Shown: piece by piece, positions 23,362-30,317 of the stretch | How positions within the stretch are numbered: position 1 is the first letter of the stretch | How the letters are laid out: every line of letters begins with the position of its first letter | Source: Pontimonas sp964350865 | GTDB taxonomy: Bacteria; Actinomycetota; Actinomycetes; Actinomycetales; Microbacteriaceae | Direction of reading: 5' to 3' | DNA: 30,337 nt | NCBI GenBank assembly: GCA_964350865.1 | Contig: CAYGLJ010000011.1 | Span: 1 to 30,337 of the forward strand | Made by a program: the position numbers and the translations under genes | Notes under the pieces: generated by a model | What the model saw: the letters and a program-made list of their open reading frames with translations, nothing else | Told to the model about the DNA's origin: nothing | The model's database searches: none

Positions 23362-23435
23362 GCCCCGGTAGCCCAATTGGCAGAGGCAGACGACTTAAAA
23401 TCGTCCCAGTCAGGGTTCGAGTCCCTGCCGGGGCA
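23362..23435 (+). tRNA. tRNA with anticodon TAA (tRNA-Leu), short variable arm
   Basis: A 74-nt cloverleaf. The acceptor stem GCCCCGG/CCGGGGC is perfect, discriminator base A. The D-arm GCCC/AGGC has three pairs plus a C-A mismatch. The anticodon stem GACGA/TCGTC encloses CTTAAAA, so the anticodon is TAA, decoding TTA (Leu). The T-arm CAGGG TTCGAGT CCCTG is standard. The variable region is only CCAGT (5 nt), as in class I tRNAs, whereas bacterial tRNA-Leu normally has a long class II variable arm. CCA is not fully encoded (ACC then T). Confidence 0.9.
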
Positions 23436-23463
23436 CCTTCACCCATTCCACAGTTAAGCCCCC

Positions 23464-23469
23464 TACTCT
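23464..23469 (+). promoter_or_regulatory. -10 box of lemA, leaderless type
   Basis: TACTCT ends 7 nt before ATG 23477. The intervening GGAAG could alternatively be read as a very close ribosome binding site, but it is too near the ATG to be typical. Confidence 0.45.
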
Positions 23470-23476
23470 GGAAGCT

Positions 23477-24043
23477 ATGGAATCACTAATCATCATTGGC
23501 GTTGTGCTGGGTCTTGCCGCCATCGTCGGAATCTACCTCTGGGTTACCTACAACGGTTTGGTCACCCTGAATGTGCGCGTGGACGAAGCGTGGAGTGACA
23601 TTACCGTCCAACTCAAGCGACGTGCAGATCTCATTCCGAACCTCATCGAAACGGTGAAGGGCTATGCCGCCCACGAAAGCAAAGTTTTTGAGGACGTCAC
23701 CAAAGCTCGCGCTGCAACATTGAGTGCCGGTGATCCCGGTGCCGCTGCTGAGGCCGAGAACATGATGCAGAGTGCGCTGAAGAGCATTTTTGCTGTCGCA
23801 GAGGCGTACCCGCAGCTTCAGGCCAGCCAGAACTTCCTCCAGTTGCAAGCAGAGCTTGTCGACACCGAGGACAAAATCCAAGCCTCTAGGCGCTTCTACA
23901 ACGGTGGCGTTCGCGAAATGAACACCCGTGTGCTGCTCTTCCCCAACACTCTGTTTGCGAAGAGCTTGGGCTTTGGCGAGCGCGACTTCTTTGAGGTCGA
24001 GGACGCCTCGGCTATCGCCAACGCACCCCGCGTTCAGTTCTAG
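23477..24043 (+). CDS. lemA: LemA family protein
   Basis: A 188-residue protein with one N-terminal membrane helix (about residues 3-24), then a helical LemA domain. Signature segments are YNGLVTLNVRVDEAWSDITVQLKRRADLIPNLIETVKGYAAHE and YPQLQASQNFLQLQAELVDTEDKIQASRRFYNGGVREMNTRV. The molecular function of LemA is not settled. The partner gene htpX follows after 18 nt, a pairing seen in many bacteria, which suggests a shared role at the membrane. Confidence 0.95.
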   Translation: MESLIIIGVVLGLAAIVGIYLWVTYNGLVTLNVRVDEAWSDITVQLKRRADLIPNLIETVKGYAAHESKVFEDVTKARAATLSAGDPGAAAEAENMMQSALKSIFAVAEAYPQLQASQNFLQLQAELVDTEDKIQASRRFYNGGVREMNTRVLLFPNTLFAKSLGFGERDFFEVEDASAIANAPRVQF

Positions 24044-24061
24044 TCCAAGGACTCACCTGCT

Positions 24062-24955
24062 GTGTATCGGGCGATAGCTGCCAATAAACGCAACACCTGG
24101 TTCATCATGGCGTTCTTTGTGGCGCTGGTGGCGGGACTCGGCTACGTCTTTGACCTCTACCTCTCTGGTGGGGGAACAGGGGTCGTGTTCTTTGGCGTCC
24201 TGATTGGCGCGCTTGTGTATGTCGCTATCCAGTACTACTCGGCCGGTAAGCAGGCCCTCTCGATGGCCGGAGCCAAACCGATCACCAAGGCTGACAACCC
24301 CCGGTTGTATCGCATCGTGGAAAACCTGGCGATCACGACCGGATTGCCGATGCCGAAGGTCTACATTGTCGAGGATCCCGCTCCCAATGCTTTTGCTACC
24401 GGTCGCGACCCTGAGCACGCAGCGGTCGCAGCAACCACTGGATTACTCGAGATCATGAATGACGCGGAACTCGAGGGTGTGATGGCCCACGAAATGGCCC
24501 ACGTCAAGAACTTCGACATTCGTGTCACCACGATTGTGTTTGGGATGGTCGTTGTGATTGGACTACTCGCAGATGTCCTCGCGCGGATGGCGTTCTTTGG
24601 GGGTATGCGCCGCAATGGTAATGGCGGTGGGCACCCCCTGATTCTTGTGGTGGGAATTCTCGCGATGATTCTGGCACCGCTACTCGCTGCGCTCATCCAA
24701 GCGGCAATTTCTCGGCAACGCGAGTACTTGGCGGATGCAACGGGTGCTCTCACGACCCGACACCCCGAAGCGCTAGCCAGCGCGCTGGAGAAATTGGGCC
24801 AATACGGTCGACCGTTGAAGAAACAGCAGGCCTCAATGGCTCACCTCTGGATGGCAGACCCCATCCAGCCTGGCGTCATTGACCGGATGTTCCAGACTCA
24901 CCCGCCGATCAAGGACCGCGTGGCACGTCTGTTGGAGAACAAAGCACGCTTCTAG
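24062..24955 (+). CDS. htpX: HtpX-like M48 family membrane zinc metalloprotease
   Basis: HtpX proteases degrade misfolded membrane proteins with FtsH. The 297-residue protein has two N-terminal membrane helices (about residues 12-32 and 37-55), the zinc motif HEMAH (143-147), two further membrane segments (about 155-215), and the third ligand glutamate E221 in REYLADATGA. The C-terminal HLWMADP and FQTHPPIKDRVARL are family motifs. GTG 24062 has AAGGA 10 nt upstream and follows lemA by 18 nt, consistent with one transcript. Confidence 0.95.
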   Translation: MYRAIAANKRNTWFIMAFFVALVAGLGYVFDLYLSGGGTGVVFFGVLIGALVYVAIQYYSAGKQALSMAGAKPITKADNPRLYRIVENLAITTGLPMPKVYIVEDPAPNAFATGRDPEHAAVAATTGLLEIMNDAELEGVMAHEMAHVKNFDIRVTTIVFGMVVVIGLLADVLARMAFFGGMRRNGNGGGHPLILVVGILAMILAPLLAALIQAAISRQREYLADATGALTTRHPEALASALEKLGQYGRPLKKQQASMAHLWMADPIQPGVIDRMFQTHPPIKDRVARLLENKARF

Positions 24956-24978
24956 ATGTGTCTCGCTGGCATCGCGCC

Positions 24979-24984
24979 TAGACT
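24979..24984 (+). promoter_or_regulatory. -10 box of the AI-2E family gene, leaderless type
   Basis: TAGACT ends exactly 6 nt before ATG 24991; it is identical to the hexamer before mfd. Confidence 0.5.
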
Positions 24985-24990
24985 AAATGC

Positions 24991-26118
24991 ATGATTGCGT
25001 CGCGCAAGAGTGCCAGAGCGCAGGGTCCCCGTGTGGTGATTCCTGCCGGTCTGGAGCGTGCCACGCAGTGGTCATGGCGCCTCTTGCTCATTGCAGCAGC
25101 CATCACCCTCGGGCTTTTTGTTGTTGCCCAACTCAGCTTCTTGATTATTCCGCTGTTTATCGCGGTTCTGTTAGCGGCGTTGGTCGCACCGGTTTCGGTG
25201 GGGCTTCGCAAACTGCGCTTTCCCCGGTGGCTTGCGACCCTGACCACCATCATCGTGTTTCTTGCGGTCGTCGGAGGGCTCTTCTACCTGGTCATCAACG
25301 AGGTGATTCGAGGCTGGGAATCTCTCCAGGCGCGCACCATCCTCGCCTATGACGATTTTGTCCAATACCTCCTCGATTCACCCCTGCAGGTAACCGAGGC
25401 TCAACTCAACGAATGGGTCACCGCGCTAGCGACGGAATTCAACATCGACTCCTCCTGGGTGCTCTCGGGTGCACTTTCTGTTACCTCGTCGGTGGGGTCC
25501 TGGCTGGTCGGCGCAGGTATCGCCATCTTTGCCCTGATTTTCTTTATCCACGATGGAGCTCGGATTTGGGAGTATGTCGTCTCCTGGTTCCCGAAGCTTG
25601 CGAGACCTGCCATCTTGGGGGCTTCCCGCTCGGGATGGTCGACTCTGATCGAGTTTGTGAAGGTTCAGATACTGGTGGCGTTTGTTGATGCGCTAGGGAT
25701 TGGCTTGGGCGCGTTCTTCTTGGGCCTTCCCTTAGTTGTTCCCATCGCGGTCGCAGTGTTCTTGGGGGCTTTTGTCCCCATCGTAGGTGGGACCGTTGCT
25801 GCGGCCTTGGCGATCCTCGTGGCCCTGGTCTATGAAGGACCACTCGTCGCCTTGATCATGTTGATCATCGTTTTGGCTGTTCAGCAACTGGAAGGCCAGA
25901 TTCTCCAACCCCTGGTCATGGGTCCAGCTCTTCGAATTCACCCCCTTGCCGTTGTTTTGTCCATTGCCGCTGGTGGCTACCTTGCCGGCATTGCCGGCGT
26001 TCTCTTTGCTGTCCCTGTGGTCGCCTTCACCAACGTCGTCGTCAAGTACTTGGCGGCTGGCGATTGGCGCGGTGATCCCGAGGCCCTTCCCACGAGTGAA
26101 AATCCGGTGATGCGATGA
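24991..26118 (+). CDS. AI-2E family transporter (PF01594-type membrane protein)
   Basis: A 375-residue membrane protein with about eight hydrophobic segments. The pattern of three N-terminal helices, a soluble loop (about residues 105-160), and a hydrophobic C-terminal half with GLPLVVPIAVAVFLGAFVPIVGG and the family signature QQLEGQILQPLVMG followed by HPLAVVLSIAAGGYLAGIAGVLFAVPVVA is typical of the AI-2E/PerM/YhhT family. Members have been linked to sodium/proton or autoinducer export; the substrate here is unknown. The stop TGA overlaps the start of ilvA (ATGA), so the two are translationally coupled, an unusual pairing without an obvious functional link. Confidence 0.92.
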   Translation: MIASRKSARAQGPRVVIPAGLERATQWSWRLLLIAAAITLGLFVVAQLSFLIIPLFIAVLLAALVAPVSVGLRKLRFPRWLATLTTIIVFLAVVGGLFYLVINEVIRGWESLQARTILAYDDFVQYLLDSPLQVTEAQLNEWVTALATEFNIDSSWVLSGALSVTSSVGSWLVGAGIAIFALIFFIHDGARIWEYVVSWFPKLARPAILGASRSGWSTLIEFVKVQILVAFVDALGIGLGAFFLGLPLVVPIAVAVFLGAFVPIVGGTVAAALAILVALVYEGPLVALIMLIIVLAVQQLEGQILQPLVMGPALRIHPLAVVLSIAAGGYLAGIAGVLFAVPVVAFTNVVVKYLAAGDWRGDPEALPTSENPVMR

Positions 26119-27371
26119 CTCTTCTTGATAACCAGACCGATGTTGCACTTCCCGGACCTACCCTGGCTGATTTCGAGGACGCAAAACGCGTCCTCGAGGG
26201 TGTCGCGCAGACCACACCGATGGAGTACTCCCGGTACTTGGAAGAGGTTCTAGGAGTCCCGGTGTATTTGAAGTGTGAAAACCTTCAGCGCACCGGCGCC
26301 TACAAAATCCGTGGTGCGTACTACTGCATCTCCAAACTCAGTGACGAACAAAAAGCCAAAGGCGTGGTGGCGGCGAGCGCCGGCAACCACGCCCAAGGTG
26401 TCGCCTTTGCCGCCAAAGAGCAGGGGATCAAGGCGACAATCTTTACCCCCATGGGTGTTGCTTTGCCCAAGCTGCAAGCCACGAAGGCCTATGGAGCAGA
26501 TGTTGTCCTCGGTGGAGATGACATGCTCGAGCCCTTCGCCAAAGCCAAAGAGTTTGCCGAGACCACCGGTGCTGTTCGGATTCCCCCGTTTGATCACCCC
26601 GACATCATTGCGGGGCAAGGAACCGTGGGGTTGGAGATTTTGGAGCAGCAACCCGATGTCCGCACCGTGATTGTTCCGATCGGTGGTGGTGGACTCATCG
26701 CGGGTGTTGCTAGCGCCATGAAACAGCAGGCCGCGAAGCTTGGCCACAGTATTCGCATTATCGGTGTTCAAGCCGAGAACGCTGCCCCCTATCCCCAGTC
26801 CCTCAAAGAGGGCCACCCCATTGAGATTCAGGTGAAGCCCACCATCTCCGATGGAATTGCCGTGGGGAAGCCTGGCGTCCTGAACTTCGACATCGTCAAG
26901 GACACGGTCGACGAGGTCGTCACTGTCAGTGATGACGAGACAGCCCGAGCCATTTTGGTTCTCCTGGAGCGAGCCAAGATGGTCGTCGAGCCCTCGGGGG
27001 CAACCGGTGTTGCAGCGATTCTGGCCGGCAAAATCAAGGCCGAAGGTCCCACCACGGTCATCTTGAGTGGGGGAAACATTGACCCGATGATCATGGAGCG
27101 TGTGATCTCGAGAGGACTAGCCGGAGCTGGTCGCTACTTGAAGATGCGCATCCCGCTCCCTGATCGCCCAGGCCAGCTCGCCATCACGTCCAAGATTGTC
27201 TCGGACAACAACGCCAACGTGGTCGAAGTCCTCCACACCCGCCACGGCACTGGGTTGCAAATCAGCCAGGTGGAATTGGAGCTTCATATTGAAACGCGTG
27301 GACCTGAGCACGCGGAACAGGTTCTGAAAGCCCTGCGCGATGAGGGCTATGAACCCAGGACTGAGTTCTAG
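26115..27371 (+). CDS. ilvA: Threonine ammonia-lyase (threonine dehydratase) with C-terminal ACT domain
   Basis: This PLP enzyme deaminates threonine to 2-oxobutanoate, the first committed step of isoleucine synthesis. The 418-residue protein has the PLP lysine K64 in TGAYKIRGAY, the asparagine loop SAGNHAQGVA, the phosphate-binding GGGGLIAG and the C-terminal SGGN motif. Residues about 335-418 form one ACT-type domain (LKMRIPLPDRPGQLA, VVEVLHTR), consistent with the about 400-420 residue form rather than the long biosynthetic form with two ACT-like repeats. Allosteric control is likely but its ligand is not shown. ATG 26115 overlaps the upstream stop. The stop codon TAG shares CTAG with the greA stop on the other strand. 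Confidence 0.94.
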   Translation: MTLLDNQTDVALPGPTLADFEDAKRVLEGVAQTTPMEYSRYLEEVLGVPVYLKCENLQRTGAYKIRGAYYCISKLSDEQKAKGVVAASAGNHAQGVAFAAKEQGIKATIFTPMGVALPKLQATKAYGADVVLGGDDMLEPFAKAKEFAETTGAVRIPPFDHPDIIAGQGTVGLEILEQQPDVRTVIVPIGGGGLIAGVASAMKQQAAKLGHSIRIIGVQAENAAPYPQSLKEGHPIEIQVKPTISDGIAVGKPGVLNFDIVKDTVDEVVTVSDDETARAILVLLERAKMVVEPSGATGVAAILAGKIKAEGPTTVILSGGNIDPMIMERVISRGLAGAGRYLKMRIPLPDRPGQLAITSKIVSDNNANVVEVLHTRHGTGLQISQVELELHIETRGPEHAEQVLKALRDEGYEPRTEF

Positions 27372-27862
27372 GGAATAAAAGTTTCGACGTCGATAATCTC
27401 GACGGCAATTTCAGCGCCATTGGGAGCTGTGTAGGTGCTGCTCTCGCCAATTTTGAGCCCCATGATCGCCTGGCCGAGGGGGCTCTGCTCGGAGTAAACA
27501 TCCAAGTCAGTGTCACCCGCGAGTTCTCGCGATCCCAGCAGAAACTTTTCCTCATCACCGTGGATGTGAGCGGTGACGACAGTGCCCGGCTCCACCACAC
27601 CGGAGCTAGCCGGATGGTCCCCCACGATGGCGTGCTTCAGCATGGCGGTGAGGGTTCGAATACGGCCCTCCATTTTGGCCTGTTCGTCCTTGGCCGCGTG
27701 GTAGCCACCGTTTTCTTTGAGATCGCCCTCTTCGCGGGCGATTTCAATGCGCTTGGAAATCTCGGCACGGCCGACTGTGGTCAGTTGCTCTAACTCGAGG
27801 GCAAGTCGGTCATACGCCTCTTGCGTGAGCCATACCGTGTTCTCGGACTCGGTGGATGCCAT
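27368..27862 (-). CDS. greA: Transcription elongation factor GreA
   Basis: GreA stimulates RNA cleavage by backtracked RNA polymerase through its secondary channel. The 164-residue protein has an N-terminal coiled coil (residues about 10-80: VWLTQEAYDRLALELEQL, EGDLKENGGYHAAKDEQAKMEGRI) with the acidic tip residues D and E in EGDLKEN, and a C-terminal FKBP-like domain ending EQSPLGQAIMGLKIGESSTYTAPNGAEIAVEI. ATG 27862 has GAGGAGA upstream, a strong ribosome binding site. It lies downstream of the DUF4307 gene and converges on ilvA; this order is the same as in mycobacteria (Rv1080c-Rv1081c). Confidence 0.97.
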   Translation of the reverse strand: MASTESENTVWLTQEAYDRLALELEQLTTVGRAEISKRIEIAREEGDLKENGGYHAAKDEQAKMEGRIRTLTAMLKHAIVGDHPASSGVVEPGTVVTAHIHGDEEKFLLGSRELAGDTDLDVYSEQSPLGQAIMGLKIGESSTYTAPNGAEIAVEIIDVETFIP

Positions 27863-27884
27863 CAGGTTCTCCTCGTAATGAGAG

Positions 27885-27911
27885 AAACCGGCCTCACCGT
27901 GGGGCCGGTTT
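27885..27911 (-). repeat. Hairpin in the greA leader
   Basis: AAACCGGCC and GGCCGGTTT form a 9-bp perfect stem with a 9-nt loop. On the minus strand it is followed by TCTCTC, so it is a weak terminator candidate between DUF4307 and greA, or an attenuator in the greA leader. Confidence 0.55.
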
Positions 27912-27923
27912 GTGTTCCCCGGA

Positions 27924-27929
27924 AGATTA
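27924..27929 (-). promoter_or_regulatory. Possible -10 box of greA
   Basis: TAATCT on the minus strand contains the DUF4307 stop codon TAA. It would start a greA leader of about 55 nt that includes the hairpin. No -35 box is clear. Confidence 0.3.
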
Positions 27930-28331
27930 CGGCAACCAACACTCGTAGAGCAACCCCGTCACAGCAGGTTCACTGGTGCGAAGGGTGGTGTCAAAGACCC
28001 TGGTCCAGCGCTCACTCACCGGTATCTCGACGATGCGCCAGCCGACGATTCCGTAGGAAGCATTCAGCGCTTGAACAGCGCAGGTGACCTCAGTCCCCGG
28101 GGCAGCCGTAATCTCATAGGTGACCGAGACTTCGGTCTCATCGACGATGGTGTGCGCCACATCCCGGTACTGCAGTTGGGAGGGTGTCTCCAAGACCCCG
28201 CCCCACCACAACCAGGCACCGAGCACTGCCGTGAATCCCACAGCGGTGACGATGCCGATGACTTTGTTGTTCCGGGAGGAGCGGGCAGTTCTGCCATAGC
28301 GCTCATCCAGGCGGGTTTGTGTCTCGGTCAT
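27927..28331 (-). CDS. DUF4307 domain-containing membrane protein
   Basis: A 134-residue protein of the actinobacterial DUF4307 family. The charged N-terminus (LDERYGRTARSSRNNK) is followed by one transmembrane helix (about residues 25-46), then an extracytoplasmic beta-rich domain with two cysteines (EVTCAVQAL and YECWLP) and conserved ALNASYGIVGWRIVEIP. Function unknown. It precedes greA on the same strand, the usual arrangement (Rv1081c-like). In mycobacteria it is divergent from mca; here the divergent neighbour is a small membrane protein. An ATG at 28331 with AGAGAAGA about 8 nt upstream is the start. Confidence 0.9.
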   Translation of the reverse strand: MTETQTRLDERYGRTARSSRNNKVIGIVTAVGFTAVLGAWLWWGGVLETPSQLQYRDVAHTIVDETEVSVTYEITAAPGTEVTCAVQALNASYGIVGWRIVEIPVSERWTRVFDTTLRTSEPAVTGLLYECWLP

Positions 28332-28403
28332 CTCCAGGTCTTCTCTCGCTACGCTAGAACCAGAGTAGTAATCCAGCGTGAGAAGAAGCGGGGAATCACC
28401 ACC

Positions 28404-28634
28404 ATGAGGTTTCTAACCAGCCTTGTTCTGATGGAAGAGGACCTTATTCCCGCCATTGAGGTGGACCCCAACTCGGTGACTCCAGGTGTCGTTGGTTTCA
28501 TCATGACCTTTGGGGTCATGATTGCGGTGTTGCTGTTGGTACTCGACATGGTGCGTCGTGTTCGCCGCGTCCGCTATCGCCAAGAAATCGCGGACAAGCT
28601 TGATGGTGTTACCCCGCCAGCGGAGGATCAATAG
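28404..28634 (+). CDS. Small single-helix membrane protein (Rv1083-like)
   Basis: A 76-residue protein with one central transmembrane helix (about residues 30-53: VGFIMTFGVMIAVLLLVLDMV), an acidic N-terminal part containing EDLIPAIEVDPNSVTPGV and a strongly basic C-terminal stretch RRVRRVRYRQEIADKL. This is the look of the small membrane proteins encoded after mca in many actinobacteria. ATG 28404 has GGGGA 9 nt upstream; ATG 28431 is an alternative start that would give 67 residues. The last 26 nt overlap the 3' end of hemolysin III on minus. A longer open reading in this frame back to 27912 lies antisense to DUF4307 and is not coding. Confidence 0.8.
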   Translation: MRFLTSLVLMEEDLIPAIEVDPNSVTPGVVGFIMTFGVMIAVLLLVLDMVRRVRRVRYRQEIADKLDGVTPPAEDQ

Positions 28635-29346
28635 CAATCAGCAGCACTGCGGTCCAGTGCGAAAGAAACGCGACGACCGTCAGCACGTGGAAAATCTCGT
28701 GGAACCCGAAATGCTTCGGACTGGGGTTGGGCTTCTTTAGTCCATAGACCACGGCGCCGACTGAGTAGGCGAGGCCTCCCACAATCACCAAAATCATGGT
28801 CGCCAGGTTGGCGGCAAAAAGATCCTCGATATAGAGAACGGCTGCCCAGCCAAGCCCCAAATAGATCGGCACATAGAGCCAGCGCGGTGCATGAATCCAG
28901 AACACCCGGAACCCGATACCCAGCAGGGCGCCACCCCATATGAGACTCAACAGAAACACCGCTTTGTCCTGGGGTAAAGCCAACCAGGCGATCGGCGTAT
29001 ACGTCCCCGCAATCAGTAAGAAGATATTCGCGTGATCCAGTCTTTTGAGAATCACCTTGGCTTTGGGACCCCAGTTGAAGCGGTGGTAGGTCCCAGAAAT
29101 GCCAAAGAGCAACCAGGAGGACACCGCAAAGATGGCGCTGGTTACCGTTGCACCCACACCGTCAGCGAGAACAATCAAGACGATTCCCGCGGCTATCGCC
29201 AGCGGGAGCGTGCCTAAGTGAATCCATCCCCGCCAGGAGGGCTTGTGGTCAGCACTCTCATACGCCAGCGACTCTTCGAGCAGAGGAATGTGCAGACCGT
29301 CGGTCGTCGCGTCATGGTCGGTGGGATTGCTGCCGGTAGTGCTCAT
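28609..29346 (-). CDS. Hemolysin III / PAQR family membrane protein
   Basis: A 245-residue protein with seven predicted membrane helices. PAQR-family (YqfA/hemolysin III) motifs with the presumed zinc ligands are seen: GISGTYHRFNWG (first histidine), LDHANIFLLIAGTYTP, and HFGFHEIFHVLTVV near the C-terminus. Biochemical role is uncertain; members have been proposed to be hydrolases or membrane homeostasis factors. ATG 29346 has TACAGT 6 nt upstream on the minus strand. It is divergent from the cis-prenyltransferase, the same arrangement as Rv1085c/Rv1086, and converges on the small membrane protein with a 26-nt overlap. Confidence 0.93.
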   Translation of the reverse strand: MSTTGSNPTDHDATTDGLHIPLLEESLAYESADHKPSWRGWIHLGTLPLAIAAGIVLIVLADGVGATVTSAIFAVSSWLLFGISGTYHRFNWGPKAKVILKRLDHANIFLLIAGTYTPIAWLALPQDKAVFLLSLIWGGALLGIGFRVFWIHAPRWLYVPIYLGLGWAAVLYIEDLFAANLATMILVIVGGLAYSVGAVVYGLKKPNPSPKHFGFHEIFHVLTVVAFLSHWTAVLLIAIDPPLAG

Positions 29347-29352
29347 GCCCTC

Positions 29353-29358
29353 ACTGTA
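29353..29358 (-). promoter_or_regulatory. -10 box of hemolysin III, leaderless type
   Basis: TACAGT on the minus strand ends exactly 6 nt before ATG 29346; it is the same hexamer as before the APC permease gene. Confidence 0.5.
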
Positions 29359-29420
29359 TGGCTAGACCCTAGGAATTCCTCTCGCAGTTGTAGGCAGTAA
29401 CCAAGCTAGAAAGAAAGTAC

Positions 29421-29426
29421 TAGCGT
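29421..29426 (+). promoter_or_regulatory. -10 box of the cis-prenyltransferase gene, leaderless type
   Basis: TAGCGT ends 6 nt before GTG 29433. The divergent hemolysin III -10 box lies 62 nt away, so the two promoters share a short intergenic region. Confidence 0.5.
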
Positions 29427-29432
29427 TGTTCT

Positions 29433-30218
29433 GTGAAGTGGATTCGGTATCTCTTGGGTGAAGGCTTGCTCTATCGCCTCTACCGCCGCCGCATCATCAA
29501 AGAAATTGAGGGGCTCGCTAAGCCCCAACACGTCGCCATGATTCTCGATGGCAACCGGCGGTGGGCAAAACTGCGAGCGCTGGAATCCAGCGCACACGGC
29601 CACCGCGCCGGGGCCGACAAGATTCATGAATTCCTTACTTGGTGTGAAGAGCAGGGTGTGGAGGTCGTCACCCTCTACCTGCTCTCCTCTGACAACCTCG
29701 GCGCCAGGGACCCGAGCGAGCTCGATGACCTAGCTCTCATTATCGAGAACCTCGCTGACCAACTCTCCAGGTTCTCCAACTGGCGAGTGAAGCACGTAGG
29801 TAATAGGGAGGCTTTGCCCCCACACCTGCAAGACACTCTCTCGGGTGCGACGGAGCGCACATCCCGTAACTCAGGACTCCACATCAACCTCGCTGTCGGC
29901 TATGGGGGACGAGAAGAGATCACTCAAGCAGTAGCCAGGCTTGTGGAAGAGCACAAAGATTCGGGTGGGACACTCGATAACCTCCCCAAGTCCATTAGTG
30001 TCCAAGCGATTGCCGACCACCTCTACACCCAAGGACAACCCGATCCCGACCTCGTCATTCGCACCTCAGGCGAGCAGCGTCTCAGTGATTTCATGCTCTG
30101 GCAGAGCGCCCACTCCGAGTTCTACTTCGTGGAAGCACTCGGACCAGACCTTCGAGAAATCGACTTTCTTCGCGCGCTTCGAGACTTTGGCACCCGGCAA
30201 CGGCGTTACGGTCACTAG
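29433..30218 (+). CDS. uppS: Isoprenyl transferase (cis-prenyltransferase, Rv1086-like)
   Basis: Cis-prenyltransferases condense isopentenyl diphosphate onto allylic diphosphates to make polyprenyl carriers for envelope synthesis. The 261-residue protein has the catalytic MILDGNRRWA (D39), HGHRAGADK, the segment YLLSSDNLGARDPSEL, NLAVGYGGREEI, and the C-terminal substrate motif QPDPDLVIRTSGEQRLS. The DGNRRW form and the YLLS-x-x-NL form match Rv1086, a short-chain Z-farnesyl diphosphate synthase, better than long-chain UppS, so product length should not be assumed; the symbol names the family. It is divergent from hemolysin III and ends before an intrinsic terminator. Confidence 0.9.
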   Translation: MKWIRYLLGEGLLYRLYRRRIIKEIEGLAKPQHVAMILDGNRRWAKLRALESSAHGHRAGADKIHEFLTWCEEQGVEVVTLYLLSSDNLGARDPSELDDLALIIENLADQLSRFSNWRVKHVGNREALPPHLQDTLSGATERTSRNSGLHINLAVGYGGREEITQAVARLVEEHKDSGGTLDNLPKSISVQAIADHLYTQGQPDPDLVIRTSGEQRLSDFMLWQSAHSEFYFVEALGPDLREIDFLRALRDFGTRQRRYGH

Positions 30219-30282
30219 ACCTCAGCCCAGTGACGATTTCCGCTGATTCAGCAATCGTCAAGGCAACACCCAGAAAAGTGCC

Positions 30283-30317
30283 CAAAAGTGTCCCCCTAGC
30301 ATGACACTTTTGCTTTT
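30283..30317 (+). terminator. Intrinsic terminator downstream of the cis-prenyltransferase
   Basis: CAAAAGTGTC (30283-30292) and GACACTTTTG (30303-30312) form a perfect 10-bp stem with a 10-nt loop, followed by CTTTTT. It lies 65 nt after the stop codon. It is the only convincing rho-independent terminator I can see in the window. Confidence 0.75.

Noticed and set aside
27912..28403. Upstream extension of the 76-residue membrane protein frame
   Set aside because: It lies antisense to the DUF4307 gene, and the hydrophobic and conserved part starts only after ATG 28404.
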